Shown one piece after another: positions 5,647 to 6,245 of a DNA stretch of 6,245 nt (position 1 is the first letter of the stretch; each line of letters opens with the position of its first letter). A model generated the notes under the pieces. The model had not been told where the DNA came from, did not search any database, and was given only the letters and a program-made list of their open reading frames with translations. A program made the translations under genes and the position numbers. The DNA lies in assembly GCA_025928215.1 (NCBI GenBank), contig JAICJW010000271.1:1-6245 (forward strand). Reading direction: 5' to 3'. This DNA is from Chloroflexia bacterium (lineage in GTDB: Bacteria; Chloroflexota; Chloroflexia; Thermomicrobiales; JALYUS01).

Positions 5647-6245
5647 ATGCCACTGCGCCTCGCCATTCTCGGCAGCACCGGCTCGATTGGGCGGAGTACG
5701 CTCGACGTTGTGGACGCGCACCCGGACAAACTCTCCGTTGTCGCGCTCGCGGCGGGCCGGAACGCCACATTGCTCCGCGCGCAAACCGAGCGCTACCGCC
5801 CCACGCTCGTCAGCCTCGATGATGCGGGCGGGAGCGATTGGCGCGCCGATGGCGTCGAGCAATTCGCCGGCGCGGCAGGCTTGCGCGCGGCGGCGATGCA
5901 TCCCGATGCGGACATCGTCGTCGTCGCGACCACCGGGCATGCGAGCATCGAGCCAACCCTCGCCGCGTTGCGGGCCGGGAAGATCGTCGCGCTGGCGAAC
6001 AAGGAGGCGATTGTCTGCGCGGGTGAACTGGTGATGGCGGCGGTGCAACGGGCCGGGCAGCTCCGCCCGGTGGATAGCGAGCATTCGGCGATCTGGCAAT
6101 GCCTTGAAACGGTCCGGCCGGGCGCGCAACCGGAGCGGATCATCCTGACGGCTTCCGGTGGCCCGTTCCGCACGACACCGATGGAGCAATTGCGCGCGAT
6201 GATGGCGGCGGATGCCCTCAAACATCCGACGTGGAACATGGGCGC
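5647..6245 (+). CDS. dxr: 1-deoxy-D-xylulose 5-phosphate reductoisomerase, 5' part
   Basis: Dxr converts DXP to MEP with NADPH and a divalent metal, the committed step of the MEP route to isoprenoids. The reading frame is open to the window edge: 199 codons, about half of the usual length near 400, so it is cut by the window and not broken. GSTGSIG (9-15) is the NADPH-binding loop; ALANKEAIV ends the nucleotide domain; VDSEHSAIWQCL (142-153) supplies metal ligands Asp143 and Glu145 and a substrate-binding Ser; LTASGGPFR (167-175) is the next substrate loop; KHPTWNMG (192-199) has Thr where KHPNW is usual. AAGGAG (5631-5636) lies ten bases before the ATG. It follows cdsA by 27 nt and supplies isoprenoid precursors upstream of UppS. 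Confidence 0.97.
   Translation, partial: MPLRLAILGSTGSIGRSTLDVVDAHPDKLSVVALAAGRNATLLRAQTERYRPTLVSLDDAGGSDWRADGVEQFAGAAGLRAAAMHPDADIVVVATTGHASIEPTLAALRAGKIVALANKEAIVCAGELVMAAVQRAGQLRPVDSEHSAIWQCLETVRPGAQPERIILTASGGPFRTTPMEQLRAMMAADALKHPTWNMG

Overview
The window comes from a high-GC bacterium. It carries one of the best conserved bacterial gene strings on the plus strand: rpsB, tsf, pyrH, frr, uppS, cdsA and the first half of dxr. To its left, on the minus strand, is a small divergent pair encoding a TM2-domain protein and a DUF2752 protein. The order uppS-cdsA-dxr after frr is the arrangement known from Bacillus and relatives; E. coli has dxr before uppS. EF-Ts is the short form (about 194 residues) and most resembles the Thermus form. 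UMP kinase carries the Gram-positive-style spacing in its VDGVY motif. GC content and protein style would fit a Chloroflexota/Thermomicrobia-like lineage, but that is inference only; no marker here settles the taxonomy.

Layout. 1-771 (minus): a TM2-domain membrane protein with a PPYGQ-repeat N-terminus, followed by an overlapping DUF2752 membrane protein whose last codons and stop lie inside a short palindromic repeat. 772-1093: a divergent regulatory region with one promoter-like site facing each way. On the rpsB side there is an untranslated leader of about 120 nt that can form hairpins. 1094-2553: rpsB and tsf, the latter starting at TTG. 2554-2634: a perfect 13-bp inverted repeat between 7-bp direct repeats. 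2635-4752: pyrH, frr and uppS with short gaps. 4756-5619: cdsA, three bases after the uppS stop. 5647 to the window end: dxr, truncated by the window edge. The next gene is expected to be an rseP-type site-2 protease, but it is not in the window.

Functionally the plus-strand string joins translation (ribosomal protein S2, EF-Ts, ribosome recycling factor) with UMP phosphorylation and envelope precursor synthesis: undecaprenyl diphosphate, CDP-diacylglycerol and the committed step of the MEP isoprenoid pathway. The short gaps indicate co-transcription, probably with a modulating structure between tsf and pyrH.

I see no phage, transposase, CRISPR array, toxin-antitoxin or defence system, tRNA or rRNA, and no convincing undescribed system. 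The items worth a second look are local: the palindrome in the tsf-pyrH gap, a deletion of a conserved EF-Ts segment, substitutions at normally conserved positions in PyrH, UppS and Dxr, the rpsB leader, and the TM2/DUF2752 pair with its repeat-supplied stop codon.
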